Positions 60,163 through 64,000 of a stretch of 64,000 bases of DNA are shown in pieces. The position numbers and the translations under genes are program-made. Source of the DNA: SZUA-309 sp965215995. GTDB taxonomy: Bacteria > Pseudomonadota > Gammaproteobacteria > Pseudomonadales > Azotimanducaceae. The notes beneath the pieces were generated by a model. The model had not been told where the DNA came from. It searched no databases and saw nothing but the letters and a program-made list of their open reading frames with translations. How positions within the stretch are numbered: position 1 is the stretch's first letter; every line of letters begins with the position of its first letter. Where the stretch lies: positions 372,001-436,000 of the forward strand of contig OZ244128.1 of assembly GCA_965215995.1 (NCBI GenBank), in the 5' to 3' direction.

Positions 60163-60874
60163 ATTGCCAAACCGACGCAGAATCTATCTCATGCGGCACG
60201 GGGAAGCCGCCTACGTTACCGACGACGGCACCGTAACAGACGATCCGCGCAACGTGCCGCTCACCGCGAACGGACGAATTCAGGCCAGAAAGCAAGCTGC
60301 CGTGCTGGCCAGCGTGCCATTCGACCGGGCCATCTGCTCGGGCCTGCCGCGAACGTTAGAAACGGCAATACTCGTCCTCGCCGGTCGCGAGACGCCGGCC
60401 CTGGAAGAAGTACCCGACCTCGAAGAGATCAATGGCGGCGGCAAGGACCAGCCGATCGCCGACCCTGCTGCCTGGCTGAAGCACGTGGCAAACCCCTGGG
60501 CTGGTGCCGACCATCCTGAGGCCACCTTCATGGGGGGTGAGCGATTCGTCGATTTCGCTGCCCGGGTAACCCCTGCTTTTGACGCCATTGTCGCCGACCA
60601 GCGCTGGAAGACCTTGCTGCTCGTACTGCACGGCGCCGTGAATCGGATGATATTCAATCACGTGCTGGGCTTAGGCTGGCAGGGACGGGTTTCGATCGAG
60701 CAGGACAACTGCTGTATCAACGTCATCGACGTGGATACGGATCAGCAGGGTGACGTATCACGGTTTCTGGTTCGCGTGGTGAACCTGACAAGCTACGATC
60801 TGAACAAGTCGGACGTTTTTCTCACCAGCATGGAGCACACGGCGTCTAGAATCGCCGAGCAGATGGCCGACTGA
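60155..60874 (+). CDS. Histidine phosphatase family (phosphoglycerate mutase-like) protein
   Basis: This 239-residue protein starts at the ATG at 60155, inside the end of the previous gene; AAAGGAAG lies 13-20 bp upstream. It has the RHGE catalytic motif (YLMRHGEAAY, His15) and the second histidine in LLVLHGAVNRMIFNHVLG. It removes phosphate from a small molecule or acts as a mutase. Overlap with the unknown gene suggests a joint function, perhaps in making a sugar or sugar-phosphate compound. Confidence 0.88.
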   Translation: MFELPNRRRIYLMRHGEAAYVTDDGTVTDDPRNVPLTANGRIQARKQAAVLASVPFDRAICSGLPRTLETAILVLAGRETPALEEVPDLEEINGGGKDQPIADPAAWLKHVANPWAGADHPEATFMGGERFVDFAARVTPAFDAIVADQRWKTLLLVLHGAVNRMIFNHVLGLGWQGRVSIEQDNCCINVIDVDTDQQGDVSRFLVRVVNLTSYDLNKSDVFLTSMEHTASRIAEQMAD

Positions 60875-60962
60875 ACCGTTTTGCGGCCGGGTCGCGACGC
60901 GCCTAGCCTCAGACCCCGTGGAACGCGTCATAATTCAACGAGTCAATCGAACAGGACACCAG

Positions 60963-61685
60963 ATGGACGCCGAACTCATCAGACACGAGGGCTGGGCAGA
61001 ACTCATGCTGAACCGGCCGGAACGAAAAAACGCAATTACCGGACCCATGGGCATTGCCATGGCCGAGTGCCTGGCAACGGTTAACGACGATGAGTCCGTT
61101 CAGGTGTTGATCTTGCGCGGCGCTGGCGGCGCTTTCTGTTCCGGGCTCGATCTCAAGGAGTTCAATGCCGACCCGGCCCCCGACTGGCTGCCGGACTTCC
61201 AGCACATCTGGCGCGGTGCGCACCGGGCACTGCTGGAGTGCCGGGTGCCAATCATCGGGGCCATGGAGCGCTATGCGATCAACGGCGGTGCAGCTCTGGC
61301 ACTGGCCTGCGACCTGCTCATCGTCGGTCGTGAGTCATTTCTTCAGGTGGGGGAAGTTCAGATCGGCATGGCTGCGCCTTACAACATGGCCTGGCTGGCC
61401 CTTCGTCACCCTGAGTCCATCGCCGCGCGGCTTGCCATGGTCGGCAGGCGTCACAGCGGTGAAGCGCTGTTGTCGATGGGTGTCGCTTATGACTGTGTCG
61501 AAGATGCCGAAGTTCTGAATGCCGCCACCGAGCTTGCCCGGGCGATGAGTGAGTATCCGGCCGGTGGCAGTCGCAAGATCAAAGCCGGCGCCCGGGCGAC
61601 GCTTAAGGAGTCGGCAGACGACTGGTTCGACAAGTTCACCGACGTGCACCCGGTTGGTGTGCCAACGCCTACCAGAATGAAATAG
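60963..61685 (+). CDS. Enoyl-CoA hydratase/isomerase family protein
   Basis: The ATG at 60963 (MDAELIRHEGWAELMLNRPERKNAI) is taken as start, giving 240 residues; the frame is open to a GTG at 60918. Oxyanion segments are LRGAGGAFCSGLDLKEF and GAMERYAINGGAALALACDLL. The protein lies 12 bp before an SDR gene, so a hydratase-dehydrogenase pair is likely. Short for the family but complete. Confidence 0.85.
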   Translation: MDAELIRHEGWAELMLNRPERKNAITGPMGIAMAECLATVNDDESVQVLILRGAGGAFCSGLDLKEFNADPAPDWLPDFQHIWRGAHRALLECRVPIIGAMERYAINGGAALALACDLLIVGRESFLQVGEVQIGMAAPYNMAWLALRHPESIAARLAMVGRRHSGEALLSMGVAYDCVEDAEVLNAATELARAMSEYPAGGSRKIKAGARATLKESADDWFDKFTDVHPVGVPTPTRMK

Positions 61686-61697
61686 GAGCAGCTACGA

Positions 61698-62453
61698 ATG
61701 CGAGATCTGAAGGGTAAGGTGGCCTGGATCACGGGCGCCGGAACCGGCATCGGCGAAGCAGGTGCACAAGCACTGGCTGCGGCGGGTATGCAGGTAGTGC
61801 TTTCGGGTCGCCGGGCCGGGCCGCTGGAAGCCGCGGCGGCGGAACTAGGTTCTGCCGCCACAGTCGAGCCATTGGACGTATCTGACAAAGACGCCGTGGC
61901 GGATGTGGCCGCGCGAATCCTGGATCGCCATGGCCGCGTGGACGTGCTCGTCAATAGCGCGGGCATCAACGTGAAGGAACGTAACTGGCACAACGTCGCG
62001 TTGGAAGATTGGGACCGGGTGATCCGGATCGATCTGGATGGCGCTTTCTACTGCTCAAAGGCCGTGCTGCCAGCGATGATCGAGCAAGGCGATGGCTTGA
62101 TCATCAACATCTCATCCTGGGCCGGAAGATATGTGAGCGTGCTGACCGGGCCGGGTTATACGGCTGCCAAGCATGCAATGAATGCCATGAACGAAAGCCT
62201 CAACATGGAGCACGGCATCCATGGGATTCGTGCCTGTGCGATCTGCCCGGGTGAGGTGGCCACGCCCATCCTGGACAACCGGCCGGTTCCAGTGACAGAT
62301 GAAGACAAGGCGAAGATGGTGCAAGCGGAAGACTGCGGCGAGCTCATCCGGTTCATCGCCGAGCTGCCGGCCCACGTCTGCCTCAACGAGCTGACCATCA
62401 GCCCCACCTGGAACCGGAGCTACATTGCTCAGGCGCGCAGCCTGGCGCCATGA
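61698..62453 (+). CDS. Short-chain dehydrogenase/reductase
   Basis: This 251-residue SDR has a GGAGCAGC ribosome-binding site. The cofactor motif is TGAGTGIGEAG, the NSAGIN motif is in place of NNAG, and YTAAK gives the catalytic pair. The C-terminal ELPAHVCLNELTISPTWN is typical of SDRs using NADP(H) or NAD(H) with alcohol substrates. It is likely co-transcribed with the upstream crotonase gene. Specific substrate unknown. Confidence 0.9.
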   Translation: MRDLKGKVAWITGAGTGIGEAGAQALAAAGMQVVLSGRRAGPLEAAAAELGSAATVEPLDVSDKDAVADVAARILDRHGRVDVLVNSAGINVKERNWHNVALEDWDRVIRIDLDGAFYCSKAVLPAMIEQGDGLIINISSWAGRYVSVLTGPGYTAAKHAMNAMNESLNMEHGIHGIRACAICPGEVATPILDNRPVPVTDEDKAKMVQAEDCGELIRFIAELPAHVCLNELTISPTWNRSYIAQARSLAP

Positions 62454-62478
62454 CGGTACCTGAGAACCGCTTGTCGCA

Positions 62479-63093
62479 TTACTGGCCCTGCGGCTGCTGC
62501 GACTCCGATTCTCCTACAGGCTTATAGCCGAACTTCATCCCGCCGATGCTGGCCTCATACATGAGTCCACCTTTGGCGACAGTGAACACAGCCAGACCTT
62601 TCGAGTAATCACCGGAGGTCACCGCATCATGCCGACCGCCGGAGGCTCCGGCAGTTCCGCCACCGGCCGTCGATGCGCTGGCGGACGCACCTGCCGTGAT
62701 GGCGACCGCCGTGGCTTGAGCACCGAATTCGAAATTGCCGGAGGAGAACTCATCAAACGCCCGCTTGTCTTCGAAAAAGATAATCATGCTGTAGGCCTGA
62801 CCACCGAGCTGAAAACCGACGGTTACCTGGCCCATGGACGTGTCGCCCACATAGGCGCCGCCCACAAAAACCCTGCCTTTACCGCCAGCGCCACCAATGC
62901 CAATGCCCCCTTTGCCGATCGTCGGAAAGAGCGCGTACCCGTAAGCAGAACCAAAAAACTTGCCGCTGGCACCAGCGCCCTGAAAGACCTCACGAGCATC
63001 ATCGTAGCCATCGGCCAGCACCGGGCCAGAAATCCCCAATATCAGGCACAGCGCCATCACGGTCCCCGCCACCATCCGATTGTGTAGTCTCAT
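62479..63093 (-). CDS. SYLF (Ysc84-like) domain protein, exported
   Basis: The ATG at 63093 is preferred (CAGGAG upstream, then a signal peptide MRLHNRMVAGTVMALCLILGISGPVLA), giving 204 residues. The SYLF fold is visible in KFFGSAYGYALFPTIGKGGIGIG and RVFVGGAYVGDTSMGQVTVG, then GGQAYSMIIFFEDKRAFDEF. Residues around 130-160 are a low-complexity Ala/Ser/Gly/Thr insertion. SYLF proteins bind lipids; bacterial exported ones are of uncertain role. It is convergent with the SDR gene and divergent from a membrane protein gene. Confidence 0.88.
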   Translation of the reverse strand: MRLHNRMVAGTVMALCLILGISGPVLADGYDDAREVFQGAGASGKFFGSAYGYALFPTIGKGGIGIGGAGGKGRVFVGGAYVGDTSMGQVTVGFQLGGQAYSMIIFFEDKRAFDEFSSGNFEFGAQATAVAITAGASASASTAGGGTAGASGGRHDAVTSGDYSKGLAVFTVAKGGLMYEASIGGMKFGYKPVGESESQQPQGQ

Positions 63094-63141
63094 TCCAGGC
63101 TCCTGAGTAAACTGCGCGCTCATGTTACACACTCCCCCGCC

Positions 63142-63891
63142 ATGATCGAAATCGAGTTGAACTGGATCACCCTGCTGGTGTTATCCGGCGCACTGGCGAG
63201 CGTGCATCTCTGGTCTCCCTGGTTCGACGATCGTTACACTCAGGGGACGTCTTTCTGGATGGGATTTATCGGTGGTGTCGCTGCGGGCTACGCCATTCTC
63301 TACCTCCTGCCGAAAATAGCCCGGATCACGGCCAAGGTCGTGGGCCCCGATCCGGTTACAGAGATGGCTTTTCTGGATCTCAGGATGTACTTCCTGATGC
63401 TCTCCGGCATGGTGGCCTATCTGGTGATGTTGCACCTGGACACCGGCCAGACGCGCTGGTCTGTACTCGCGCGGGCATTCGACTACGGCGTACATGGCGC
63501 CTACAGCCTTCTTCTGGGCTACGTATTCGTGGAGACAGCCTCAGACAAAGACGAGATCAACGCGCTGATCGGCACCGTTTTCGCTCTGCACCTGCTCGGC
63601 ATGAATCACGTGTTGCGATCGATCCGAACCGCCGGATTCGATCGGATCGCTCGGTGGGCCTACTTCCTGCTGGTGCTTGCTGGCGCGGGCCTGGGACTCA
63701 CTACGGAGCTACCCGATCTGTTTATCCACAGCATGACGGCGTTCCTCGCCGGAATCATTCTGGTCTTCGTGATCTCCGAAGAGATGCCACTGGAGTACCC
63801 GGGGCGCGTGCCCTGGTTTTTATTGGGAGCAGGGCTGTTTGTGGCCGTCGTCTGGATCGTCATTCAGTTCGATCCGCGCTCACCCTACTGA
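63142..63891 (+). CDS. Polytopic membrane protein of unknown function
   Basis: This 249-residue protein has about eight hydrophobic segments, from WITLLVLSGALASVHLW to WFLLGAGLFVAVVWIVIQF. Short charged loops occur (ETASDKDEIN and SEEMPLEYPGR). No ribosome-binding site is obvious at the ATG at 63142. The layout resembles small integral membrane proteins annotated as hypothetical; no active-site residues stand out. The 109 bp after its stop hold nothing recognisable. Confidence 0.75.
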   Translation: MIEIELNWITLLVLSGALASVHLWSPWFDDRYTQGTSFWMGFIGGVAAGYAILYLLPKIARITAKVVGPDPVTEMAFLDLRMYFLMLSGMVAYLVMLHLDTGQTRWSVLARAFDYGVHGAYSLLLGYVFVETASDKDEINALIGTVFALHLLGMNHVLRSIRTAGFDRIARWAYFLLVLAGAGLGLTTELPDLFIHSMTAFLAGIILVFVISEEMPLEYPGRVPWFLLGAGLFVAVVWIVIQFDPRSPY

Positions 63892-64000
63892 CCTACTATC
63901 TCCGGAAGTTCAGCTCTACAGATTTACGCCGGTAGACCTGCCTGTCTCAGCGCATCAGCCTGAGGGCATGCTTCCGGTGGGGGTCGGGTTGAACATCGGC

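Noticed and set aside
1..64000. Search for CRISPR arrays, insertion sequences, tRNA genes and phage integration signs
   Set aside because: No regularly spaced repeats, transposase-like proteins, cloverleaf-type sequences or direct-repeat attachment sites were seen by eye.

Overview
The window is a high-GC stretch of a Gram-negative chromosome, with about 62 tightly packed genes on both strands and short intergenic gaps. The envelope genes (an OmpA-type peptidoglycan-binding protein, several lipobox lipoproteins, a SYLF protein, a Tat-exported molybdoenzyme) and the general gene style point to Pseudomonadota, most likely a free-living, possibly marine, gammaproteobacterium. That placement is inference. 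No rRNA, tRNA, CRISPR array, transposase or phage gene was seen.

From 1 to about 47 kb the content is dominated by CoA-dependent catabolism of hydrophobic, probably branched or polycyclic substrates such as steroids, isoprenoids or alkyl-substituted rings. It includes two xanthine-dehydrogenase-type large subunits, a PhyH oxygenase, a FadD-type acyl-CoA synthetase, a paired set of acyl-CoA dehydrogenases, four of the window's five enoyl-CoA hydratases, two MaoC hydratases, two SCP-x/Ltp-like thiolase-fold proteins each paired with a DUF35 zinc-ribbon protein, a canonical thiolase, an AMACR-type racemase, two Rieske oxygenase alpha subunits (one in an alpha-beta-SDR operon), a Baeyer-Villiger monooxygenase, two luciferase-like monooxygenases, and a DsbA/HCCA-like isomerase. 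Two MFS transporters, four TetR regulators and one ArsR regulator are interspersed. Several divergent promoter regions carry clear inverted repeats (near 11.76, 19.61, 24.35, 29.90, 39.85-39.89, 42.97 and 45.49 kb), so the region looks like many small, separately controlled catabolic units. PPK2 (36.2 kb) and a CHK-like small-molecule kinase (42 kb) are embedded in it.

From about 47 to 64 kb the content changes: a GST and a GNAT, two convergent alpha/beta hydrolases, an unusual cassette of a small membrane protein, a degenerate M56 (BlaR1-like) membrane protein and a macrodomain protein (51.0-53.3 kb), a 1018-residue beta-propeller/amidohydrolase lipoprotein, a SoxC/SorA-like sulfite dehydrogenase with its cytochrome c, a membrane-anchored metallo-beta-lactamase-fold hydrolase, an unrecognised protein overlapping a histidine phosphatase, a further hydratase/SDR pair, a SYLF protein and a polytopic membrane protein.

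The most interesting items are the pseudo-M56/macrodomain cassette, the thiolase-like protein at 25.1 kb that lacks both expected catalytic cysteines but sits with a DUF35 and a MaoC protein (a candidate retro-aldolase unit), the secreted protein at 9.4 kb built of two copies of a domain each framed by a cysteine pair, and the set of distinct palindromic operators.
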